Origin: Pardosa pseudoannulata | Taxonomy: Eukaryota; Arthropoda; Arachnida; Araneae; Lycosidae | Assembly: GCA_032207245.1 (NCBI GenBank) | Contig: CM063500.1 | Span: 73,243,519-73,307,518 of the forward strand | DNA: 64,000 bases | Direction of reading: 5' to 3' | Shown: in pieces, positions 47,401-59,045 of the stretch | Layout of the letters: each line of letters starts with the position of its first letter | How positions within the stretch are numbered: the stretch's first letter is position 1 | Notes under the pieces: model-generated | Told to the model about the DNA's origin: nothing | Database searches by the model: none | What the model saw: only the letters and a program-made list of their open reading frames with translations | Program-made: the position numbers and the translations under genes

Positions 47401-50400
47401 AAACGAGGCAAAAATTAGAAAATGATATTCTATGTAATTGCATGATGTATGAAGAAATAAAAAAAAGTAACTGGGGGGAAAAACGGTTAATTTTCTACTT
47501 AGATAATGTTTTTTCTTGCATTAAGTAACTATTAAGCAATAAAAGTGTTCCATTATTTTACTTTTCACCCTTCTATTATTTTTCATTAATTTAGATAAAT
47601 ATACAAATATTTATGTTGTCACAAAATTCGATAGTAACAAATTATATTCTTATAAACAGAATATTTCACTCAATGTAGATTCAATTAATGCACAGGAAAA
47701 ATGTGGCCAATTGATGACTCCCCAGTAAAATTTTGTAGCCTGTGGCAGAACTTATGAAATTTATAATTGAATAACATAGTGTATGTATTGCAATATATCA
47801 TTTGTATAATTTACATATTATTACTAGAAACATTGATGCATATCTATAAATTAACTGTTCTATTGTTAATTTATGAATAACAATATTAACTATAATAATA
47901 ATGGATTGAATTAGAATTTCATCTTGATATAAAGTGACACACCAGAATAAAATGCATTTCCAATACAGCTTGAGTGTTTGGGGTTTGCCAGGTCTACTAT
48001 ACAGTAACCAATTAAAAATACTAACTGAGGTATTTCTGCCCCAAAAGGGAAAACTTTAAAATACATGAACAACACACATAAAATTATGCATATAACTTTT
48101 TAAAAATTAAATACAAAAAATTAATTAAGAAATGAAAACAAATCACCTCTAATGTTTGCATTAAGTTTGGAAGTAATGTGTCTTTTAATAAAACTGCTAA
48201 TGCTCCAGTAATACCCTGTAAATAATGAAAAGAGAAATATTGTTTATGACTCTTACTAAATCTTATTTCAGGGTGATAAATTTTACAATTTAACCATTAC
48301 TTACTAAATCTTCTACAATGATAGGATTTCCTTTACGGTCATTTGCCACAACTATTTTTGCAAGTTTAGCTTTCATATCAGCCATATCAGTTGTTAAAGC
48401 AAGAATAGCCATAATTTCACTTGCTACAGCTATGTCAAATTGTGTCTGAAAAAGTTTTTAATTACAATAATGGATAAATAGGCATAAAAGAAAAAGCATA
48501 GTTATAAAATACATAAAGTAATTATGGTATTTGTAAGTATCCTGATTTAGTAAAAATTTACCCTTTCACTACCAAAATTTTATTATAAAATAGAAAAAAG
48601 ATAAAAGAACTTTAATAAATCAACTAGAATATAAGTATGCTAAAATTTAAAATATAAAAGGATTAGTAGGATATGTGGCCTTTATTAGTGTCTTACAATA
48701 GAACACACGTTTCATGATATTCTAATAGTAGTTGACAATGTAGCAACCCATATTATATAGTGGTTAGAATGTTGTGTTTCCACTTGGTGGACTGAGGAAA
48801 TCTTGGATGTATTTTTATTGTCTTCTCATAAGAAATTAAGTTGATCCCCTATTTAATGCTCCTATAATAAAATGGTTAACAATACAGCAATATTGTATAG
48901 GTCAGGAGTTGGCAGACTTTCAAGAGAGAAAAGCCAAATTGAAAGAAACAAGATAAAAAGTTCTAAGATACATTCATTATATGTATTAACTGCTCCTGAT
49001 ATAATGTATAGAGGCAGAAGTCTGAAGAGTGGCAAACACATAAAGAGCCACATGTGGCTTGTGAATTGCAGTCTGCTGAGTCCTTGTATAGACAAATGTC
49101 CCTCTATTGAAAAAAAAAAGGGTTGACAATGAAAGCCAATGATATAACAAGTTCCATGCATTTGTATCCCATAAGATGATTTAAAAATGTCCATGGAAAA
49201 TTCTGGCATAGAAAGTGTTAATGAAGAAAATATACTTGAAAATGGACAATCAATGGCTTTGTAACATAAAAGATGGGAGCAAGCAAATATCTTACTTACA
49301 AAGAAACATGTTAAGTTCTACTTCTACTATTACATTTTTGCCCATACTCAGATTTATTTATTGCTGGTACTAAAATTTAATCATTGTTAAAAGGAAAAAA
49401 GAATACCCCATATAGTAATAGCCTAAGTTATCTGTCCATCTGTCCTCAAATTTATGAAGTGACCTGGGATGGATAGAGGCATCTATATTCTTGATGAATT
49501 AGAGTTAGAAAAATTCAAAGCAAGAAAAGTTTATCTTCTCCTAAATTATTGATTCAATTCTAAAATAAATTGGTATAAACATGCTTCATATCACAGCAAA
49601 ATATATTGTTGTCTTTAAAATGTTTTAAATACCCCCTTCCCCCTTTTTTGAGCATTTAATGACATTATTTCAAGCCCTATTTTCCCCGGTTAAGAGCAGG
49701 CAATTAACACTAGATTGCCTGAGATTTCTTGTATACCTTGTAACGGCGTGATATAGCGGTGTATCGTCAAAGAACTTTGCTTTTAAAGGTGGACTTGTGT
49801 GAATACAAAAGAATTGTCTTCTACGGCACCATGAAGTCTACACGGCCGCGCACTATAGTGAAGGAACAATACGCCAGACTGGACGGTACCTTTTCTGTCA
49901 GCTAAAAAGATGATCGCGGAACGACAAAGGGTTTGCCGCTTCTCAGATGTTGCCGCTAATGCAATCTTAGCTTTACGGCCGATAATGGTTTAACCCGGAC
50001 CAATGCAGTTGGTCGAAGAAGAGGTCATCGCTAGGTGACCCAATAATAAAATTGTCGGTGAGGCCCGTCTCTTGGAGGCCCCTCCCCTAGAAAGAGACGA
50101 AGAAGATATTTTTTTGAAAAGAAGTTAGTTAGCAAGCAATCAGCTAATTCGTAGGTCGCCTTGACCTGTCTCTCTACCGGAGAGTTTTATTTGCGATAAT
50201 CCCACCTTGGGATCTTTTCTTGAGTAGCCCGCATCGGCTAACTCGTTGGTCGCCTTGACCTGTCTCTCTACCGGAGAGTTTCATTTGCTATAATCCCATC
50301 TTGGGATAAATCTCTTGTGAGATTGAAGTGATACCCTGTGCTTGGGTTCTCCGTATGCTATTATAATCCTCTTCAGGATTGTTGCTGTTCTTCAGAACTG

Positions 50401-53400
50401 TGCTAGAGTTTTTAGTGTGTTACAGTGATATAGTGAGAAAGCTACGAATTGTGTCTTCCGTCTATGCTACCATATTTCGGCAGAGTCTGAATTAGTTTAG
50501 GTACCCGTCTCTACTCAGGCCTGTACTCATCACTTCCTGTGATCAGATTGTTTTATTTTATACTTGTGAAATAATGTATATAGCTGATGTGTAAATAAAC
50601 CAATTAGTCTAGTACATCGGATTCTTCCTTGTGTCTCCTGAAACAGGGACCGGATACGTTACAGCTATATATATTCATTTCATAAAAATTGGTGGCAGCG
50701 GTGGGATTTCAGATCCTCCTGCCGAAACCAAAAAATTAAGACGGAAAATTCTTGCAGATTAGAAATTTTCTTTTCGCGGGTAGCTGAAGTAGACTTTTCT
50801 CCGAAAACCCCTCTCCGCTTTGTGCCTATTGTCAAGAGGAAGCGGTACTGTGACCAGAGCCTTTGTGCAGAGAGAAACTTGCTATTGTGCTCCCAGCTTT
50901 TCCAGTTCTTGTGTGTTGACGGCAGTGCAGTCAAGCGTCAAATCGGTGAGTCAATATATATTTTCCACTGGAGGCCTATTTTCTTTTTGGTGAGCAAAAT
51001 ATTTAATGTGAAATCGGAAAATGCTTAAATTTTTTTTACTATTTTGGAAAATGTTTAGTAAATCATTTTAGAGTTTAAAACCTTGTGCAAAGAATTTTGC
51101 GTAAAAATAAGGGAATTTTTTTTTATATATATAGTTCTGATTATTTAAGTTAATGTAAAGAATCTATGCTGATTTATATTGTTAAATTGCGTAAGTGCTG
51201 GTAAATTTGATTGTGTTATAAAAGAAAACTTTTAATGTTTGAATTTACAAATTTACACTCCAAGGTTACGGCTAAGACTGTTCAGTGTTTGTAATAATTG
51301 CAAGAGAATCAACTCAAAAGTTCCTTGTATATATATTGGTAGTGAGCATTTGTTAACGTTGTGTTTGTGTAACTGGTGTAAAAAAAAAAAAAAGAAAAAA
51401 AAAAGAAAAAATTTAATCCTTTTTAAAATTTTAATTCTAAGTTCATATTTTTTTTTTTAATTGTGTAATTGCAACAATTTTATTATTTTCATGTGTATTA
51501 TCTGGATATTTTTTTTAAGTATTAAGTATTTCTAAATTGGTCATTGTATTCTGTGTATTGGTTAGTTAGTACTGTTTTGATTGCATCTCATTGTTAGGGT
51601 TGTGTAGGAATTTTTTTTATTGTGTTTCTATTAGAATTTAAAGATATGGCATACCTTGTAAGGTTTAAAAAAGTTGATTTGTTGGCTTTGGCTTATGAAA
51701 TGAATGTGGAAACTAGTTCAGGAGATAGGATCGTGGATATATGCGGCAAAATTAAAAGTGCTCCTAACTATGATGAGGACATTTTTAGGGCTTGTTTGGA
51801 ACAATTAAAATCAGAAAGGGAACAAGAAGAGGCTGAGGCTAAGGCTGAACGAGAGGCTGCTGAATCTAGGGCATACGAGCTTGAGAGATTGCGTATTACA
51901 AACGCGGCAGAAACCACGAGTTTAGGATCGTCAAGAACAGAGATTTATCGTCCCAAACGAGAGCTAAAAAGTTTGATGCGCCCTTTCCACCCTGAGCATT
52001 CCGAAATTTCGTTATATCTGACCTTGTTCGAAAGACAAGCCAGTATAGCGGGAATTGAGGAAGAGGAATGGGTTTCCCAGTTAATTGCGCTGTTACCTCT
52101 TGAAATTTCCCAAAATCTAATTAAGGAACCAGAAGAGAAAATGAGTGATTATCAATATATGAAAAAGGTACTGTTAAACCGATTTAAAATGAAACCTGAT
52201 GCTTGTCGGATTAAATTCACGTCTCTACAGAAAACCACTACCTGGAAAGATTTAGTTTTTGACCTGCGAACATATTTAAATCATTGGTTAGAAGGAATGG
52301 AGGTAGTTAATTTTGAGACCTTAAAAGAACTTTTGATAGCAGATCAGTTAAAAAAGAGGGCTACCACGGAGATGAAAGAACATTTCCTAGATATTTGGGG
52401 TGAAATTAAGGATCCTGTAGAATTAGGCGAAAAACTAGACAGTTTCGAAGCCGTTAGAAAGATTCGGAAACCAACTCTTTCAAAATTTCCAAACAATGAG
52501 AAGCGCCTTGAAAGAGCAAAAACGAATTCGGAATCGGTAAGCAAACCCGATAACAAAGAGAGTTCCCCGAAGCAGTTGGAGTCTAGAGACAGGCGGAACG
52601 CAGAATTCGACAAAAGACGCTTGCCGGTGTGTTATCATTGTCATGCCCCTGGGCATTTGCGACCGAATTGTCCGCAGAGGAAAAGGGATAATCCCCGAGA
52701 ACAAATAAATTTTTTGGGCGAGGATGAATTAGATAAAGATGTTTTTGGACCATATTTGAGCAAAATGAAAGTAAATGGGAAAGAAATCACGGCATTGCGA
52801 GATTCAGGAAGTTCTTTTGATTTAGTGAACAAAAATTATGTGAGTACGAAAGATTTTACTGGCGAGAGTGTCTGGCTAAAACAAGCTATTGATTCACACT
52901 TTAATTGTTTCGCGGTTGCCTCAGTAATTTTAGAAAGCCCCGAATTCGGCAGGGTAAAAACCAAAGCAGCCGTAGTAGATAGAGAAGGACGTTCTGTGTA
53001 CTTGCTAGGTAATCGAACAGCTCGACTAATCGAGGAGGTTAAATCAAAGCCAAATCTTTGTCAAGTGATTACGCGCAGTCACAAAAGGAGAGAGGAAGGT
53101 ACTACGGATAGTGAGTTAAATAACGCTGAAGAAAATATTCCTGCTATAATTTCTGATGGCGATGACGCACATCAGATTTCTTTACCCGACGTTAAAGAGA
53201 ATGGGAATTATCTGTTGCAAGTCGATCAAAACGCGTTAGCTTGCGAACAAAAAAAATGTGAAACCTTAACACTATGTTGGGAAAAACAAAAAAAAGGTGA
53301 AACCGAGTTTTGTTTTAAAGATAATTTATTATTTAGGAAAAGTGTAGACCACCGAGGTCAAGAGAATTATCAGTTGGTTATTCCTAAGAAATTTAGACCT

Positions 53401-56400
53401 AAGATTCTATCAATGTCGCATGAGGGTACTTCCGCTCACGCCGGAGTGACAAAGACTAAGGACAGGTTGTTAAGTTATTACTTCTGGCCTCATTGCATTA
53501 AAGAAGTGGAAGAATTTGTCCGCAGTTGTGACCCGTGTCAGAGAGTAGGAAAACCCCGGGATAAAAAGAAGGCTCCTCTCAAACTTGTACCTATTATAAC
53601 GGAGGTGTTTTCAAAAATAAATATTGATACGGTAGGTCCCCTTCCCGAAAGTGCTAAAGGAAACAAATATTTAGTCACGGCGATTTGTATGTCATCGAAA
53701 TACCCTGACGCCATTCCTGTAACGGATATTGGATTGGTTTCTATAATCGACGCTTTAATGGCATTGTTCAGTAGGTACGGTTATGCTAGGGAAATTCAGT
53801 GTGACTTGGGCACAAGTTTTACGAGCAACCTAACCTCCGAATTTTTTGAGAAGTTTGGAATTAGGGTAACTCATTCGTCGGTCTTTCATCCGCAATCTAA
53901 CCCTGTGGAACGATTTCACAGAACCCTAAAACGGCTTTTACGGGTAATGTGTCTAGAATCAAAAGAGGACTGGGAAAAGAACCTTCCTGCAGCCCTGTTA
54001 GCGCTTAGAACTGTAACCCATGAAAGTACGGGCTTCAGCCCCGCAGAGTTAGTGTACGGGAAAAATTTGAGAATGCCGGAAACTTTATTATATGATCATT
54101 GGGTAAATCCCGGAGAAAACGATTCCGCGGTGACGGAATACGTATTTGATTTGATCAACCGATTAAAAGAATGTCAGGAGCTAGCTGTAGAAAGAATGAC
54201 AGAAGCTCAGAACAAAAGGAAGTTTTGGTACGATAAAGGGTCTGTTAGGAGACAATTTAAAAAAGGTGATCGAGTTTTGGTGCTAGCCACAGCGCGACCA
54301 AACAAATTAGCAGTGCAATGGGTTGGCCCCGGTATCATTGAAAATCAGATTTCCGATACCAATTACCTTGTTAGAATGCAGGACAGAAACAAGACTCAAG
54401 TATACCATGTTAACATGCTAAAACCTTACCATCAGAGAGCAGAAACTGTTAACTTGATATATTCTGAATCAGAGGAGGATAAAGACTCAGGGAAAGACTT
54501 AGACATTATTTATCCGGAAGCAGATCCGAATGTCTATGATTTCGAGAGTATAGCTAAGGATAGCGAGTTGAGTAAAAGGCTGACAGACGAACAGATCGGA
54601 CAATTAAGCGAATTATTAAATCGACGGAAAAGGGTATTTTCGAATGACCCTGGGAAAACAGATTTGGTGGAATTTGATATTGAACTGATTAGTGATGAGG
54701 TGATTCGATCAAAACCCTATCGGACGTCTCAACGTCAAACAGAGGTATTGAAAACGGAAATCCAACGAATATTAGATTTACATCTAATTGAAATTGGGAA
54801 TTCCGATTACACCTCACCTATTATTCTGGTGGAATCTCCTAATAAACCTCCACGGCCATGCATAGATTTCCGTCGGTTAAACGCAATAACGAAGAAAGTT
54901 TTTTTCCCCCTCCCCAATATTGAGGAGAGAGTCGAACTCGTATCCTCCGCCTCGTTTATTACAGTCTTAGATCTAACAAAAGGCTACTGGCAGATCCCCA
55001 TGAGCGAAAGAGCACGACGTTTCGCTGCTTTTACCACCCCTTTCGGCACATACATCCCTCTGAGAATGGCTTTTGGGCTTGTAAACGCTCCGTTCTTCTT
55101 TAGCCAAATGATGTCTCAACTGTTAGGAGAATGTGAGACTTTCGCTGTACCATACTTAGATGACGTAGCGATTTATTCGAATACCTGGGAGGAGCATTTA
55201 AAACATTTGGACACCGTATTAAGAAAAATAGAAAAGGCTGGCCTAACGGTAAAACCTTCGAAATGCCGATTTGCTCAGAAACATACAAAATATCTGGGAC
55301 ATATAGTTGGAAGTGGTGTTCGCAGCCCCGCCGAAGCAAAAATTAAGGCTGTTGTAGACTTTCCAAAACCTGTGACAAAAACACAAATTAGATCGTTTTT
55401 AGGTCTAGCAGGCTATTACGCTCATTACGTACAGAATTTTTCAGTTATCGCGGCTCCTCTTACGGATGCATTGAAGGGAAAACGAAAGAGCGAAGCTATT
55501 GTCTGGACGGAAGAGTTAGAGCGCGCTTTTAATACGTTGAAGGAGAGATTAACGAGCAATCCTGTGCTAAACTCCCCGGATTACACGCGTCCATTCATTG
55601 TTCAGACTGACGCTTCAGATAACGATCTTGGAGCGGTTCTATCGCAAAAAGATAGTGAAGAGAAAGAACACCCAGTTCTATTTCTCAGTAAAAAGTTTTC
55701 AGATGCAGAACGGAAGTACAGTACGATTGAAAAGGAATGCCTAGCAATAATTTTTGCTGTTAAAAAATTAAAATACTATTTGGACGGTCAGGAGTTTACA
55801 ATCGTAACCGATCATAACCCGCTGACGTGGTTGAAAAAGCAGTCCAATACCAATCCTACGTTATTACGTTGGTCATTGGTTTTGCAGCCTTTCCGATACA
55901 AGGTTGTTCACCGGCCTGGAAAGGAAAATCAAAACGCTGACTGTCTCAGTCGTCTATAACCTTGGATGTGTCATCTTGTTGTAGGTGTAAATAGTTTAAC
56001 ATTTGAGTAATTTTTTTTTTGTGTGTTTAGTGCTTAAAAGTATTTCAATTTTGTGTATTTATAAGAATTTAAATTGTAAATTTTAATTTTAAATGTGTTA
56101 AATTTTGAGTATTTAATTGGCCTCGAGTGGAGAGTAAGTTGACTCACTTTTAAGTTCATTAGAGAATTTCCATCGTCAGACTCCGGAGAATTCTCTTCCT
56201 TAGGGGGGAGGAAGCTGTAACGGCGTGATATAGCGGTGTATCGTCAAAGAACTTTGCTTTTAAAGGTGGACTTGTGTGAATACAAAAGAATTGTCTTCTA
56301 CGGCACCATGAAGTCTACACGGCCGCGCACTATAGTGAAGGAACAAAACGCCAGACTGGACGGTACCTTTTTCTGTCAGCTAAAAGATGATCGCGGAACG

Positions 56401-58999
56401 ACAAAGGGTTTGCCGCTTCTCAGATGTTGCCGCTAATGCAATCTTAGCTTTACGGCCGATAATGGTTTAACCCGGACCAATGCAGTTGGTCGAAGATGAG
56501 GTCATCGCTAGGTGACCCAATAATAAAATTGTGGGTGAGGCCCGTCTCTTGGAGGCCCCTCCCCTAGAAAGAGACGAAGAAGATATTTTTTTTGAAAAGA
56601 AGTTAGTTAGCAAGCAATCAGCTAATTCGTAGGTCGCCTTGACCTGTCTCTCTACGGATCTTTTCTTGAGTAGCCCGCATCGGCTAACTCGTTGGTCGCC
56701 TTGACCTGTCTCTCTACCGGAGAGTTTCATTTGCTATAATCCCATCTTGGGATAAATCTCTTGTGAGATTGAAGTGATACCCTGTGCTTGGGTTCTTCGT
56801 ATGCTATTATAATCCTCTTCAGGATTGTTGCTGTTCTTCAGAACTGTGCTAGAGTTTTTAGTGTGTTACAGTGATATAGTGAGAAAGCTACGAATTGTGT
56901 CTTCCGTCTATGCTACCATATTTCGGCAGAGTCTGAATTAGTTTAGGTACCCGTCTCTACTCAGGCCTGTACTCATCACTTCCTGTGATCAGATTGTTTT
57001 ATTTTATACTTGTGAAATAATGTATATAGCTGATGTGTAAATAAACCAATTAGTCTAGTACATCGGATTCTTCCTTGTGTCTCCTGAAACAGGGACCGGA
57101 TACGTTACAACCTATATTGTCCAAAAACAGTCAAAATGACTGCATTGTGAAAAAATAACAAATATGTAAAGAAATTTGTTTAAAATTAATTTTTAATATT
57201 ATATAATAAAGGAGGGTGGAAGTAACTACAATTATTCATAAACCCATTTATATGTTATAGAAAAAGTCACCAAATTCTAAGAAATTGTGTCATTATATTT
57301 CATAATTGTTTTTCTAATTGAAATTAAAAAAGTCAAAATGACTGCCTTGGGAAATTTAGTGTTAAATTTATCCTATTTAAATGAATTTATCACATAATAA
57401 ATTAGTTTAAATTTGTAATTTAAAAGCAGGGACCTGTAGGCATAAGCCTGTCACCTCCATAGAAATTGTTAGAGGTCACTTCAGAGGTATTGTCCATAGA
57501 TCTGGAGATGGTTAGTACAAACTTTTCAAAATTCCAGGCTTTCCCTAAAGCACATACACCTCTGTAAACCATAAGTTAAATATTACAATTGATGAAATTT
57601 TTAATTCATGAGATGTTTTTTTCTTTTCCAACAACTACTTAACAGTAAAATATGTACAAACATACTTCTCGGCACATTTTCTTTTCTGTGGAAGCTTGGC
57701 CAATTGTAATCTTCCTAAGAAATCTGTCATTAATATCCACGACTAGAGTAAAGAGATTCTGCTTTCAGTTTCATTTGGAACTATTCATTCAGCACAGAAG
57801 TATTAGTTTTCACATATAACAGAAGGTAAAAAAATGTGCCAAAATACAGCATTAAGTGCAAAGCCAAGTAAAAAGTAAAAAAGAGACTGAATGTAGATAG
57901 CTCTTAAACATCTATGAATGAACTACAATATCAATGCAAGCACAACTCAGAAGTATATATTATAATATATATATACCCACATCTATATACATATATATAT
58001 GTATTTATATATGTATGTATATAATATATTAAAAAATTTTGTAACAAGTAGCTATATTATTTTAAACAATTTAATTCTACCCCGTGATAAAAAAAGAGCC
58101 AAAATTAAAAAAAATAAAATTACTTCCCTTTTCTGAGAATAAAACCTTAACTTCATTCCATATTTCAATGCAGTTCTTAAAAAACCTTAGTGACTCATTC
58201 AGACTTTAAATCCTGTCTTGGCTAAACTAAGGCTAAACTAATTTCTAATAGGAATTAACTTTCCTAACTCTAAGGAAGATAAGTTTCTAGCAATCCAAAA
58301 GACAGATATGATATTGTAAAGATGTACAACTAATGTTCGAATTTTAAAGTTTGTATAAATAATTTTAAAAGGACATTTGGCCACAACTAACTGCTCAGGT
58401 TTTGAGTTTGGGTGTGAATTTTATGAACATCTAAGACTCCAATTTATTTTGCAAGTCTAGCCCTAGCAAATCAAATAAGAGATACATTTCTTTTTCCAGA
58501 ATTTATATTGTGAAAATCTACCTGTGATACATATATATATATATAAATAGTTAGAGAATGCATTGTATAAGGTGAATGGTTATATGAAGTTTAATTTTAT
58601 TTTTAAATAAAAAACTTACACAAAAGATTATTCAGTAAAGTTTTAAGATTTAATCACCACACTTATTAACAGATTTATATGACCAAAGATAAAAATTAAG
58701 AAGTAGAAAATCTTTAACAAATATAAAAAGCTGACAATTTTTAATTGAATTAAGTGCATAACACAGTCAAAATTTATTAATTCAACTTTCTTTATATGAG
58801 GGAAGTATTTAACTGTTCAAACAATGACAGAAAATTAATATTTCTTACAATAATTGGCCATTATATGATAACAGCAAAATATAAATTTATAACCCATGAA
58901 CTTTAAGTATTTCTGTTCAGTTGTAGTTAGTTTCTTCTTGCTCAATTAAGGAATGTAAAAACCTTTATATTTTTATATACAGTCACCTTTAGAATATGA

Positions 59000-59045
<46 letters not shown>

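Larger units (their letters stand above)
49739..57109 (+). mobile_element. Ty3/Gypsy LTR retrotransposon, Gmr1-like, full length (7371 bp)
   Basis: Left LTR 49739-50663, right LTR 56216-57109, flanked by the 4-bp duplication ACCT (49735-49738 and 57110-57113). There is one intact gag-pol frame and a purine tract AGGGGGGAGGAAG at 56202-56214 just before the right LTR. It sits in the 9.2 kb MTHFD1 intron, antisense to the gene. Pol order is protease, integrase, RT, RNase H, unlike the standard Gypsy order. Young, by LTR identity. Confidence 0.97.

Noticed and set aside
51622..51645. Upstream start for the Gypsy polyprotein
   Set aside because: The codon at 51622 is GTG; the first ATG is at 51646, and a likely splice acceptor lies between.
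56308..56436. Small frame inside the Gypsy LTR ([13 protein letters not shown]...)
   Set aside because: The same frame is broken by homopolymer indels in the other LTR, so it is not a conserved protein.
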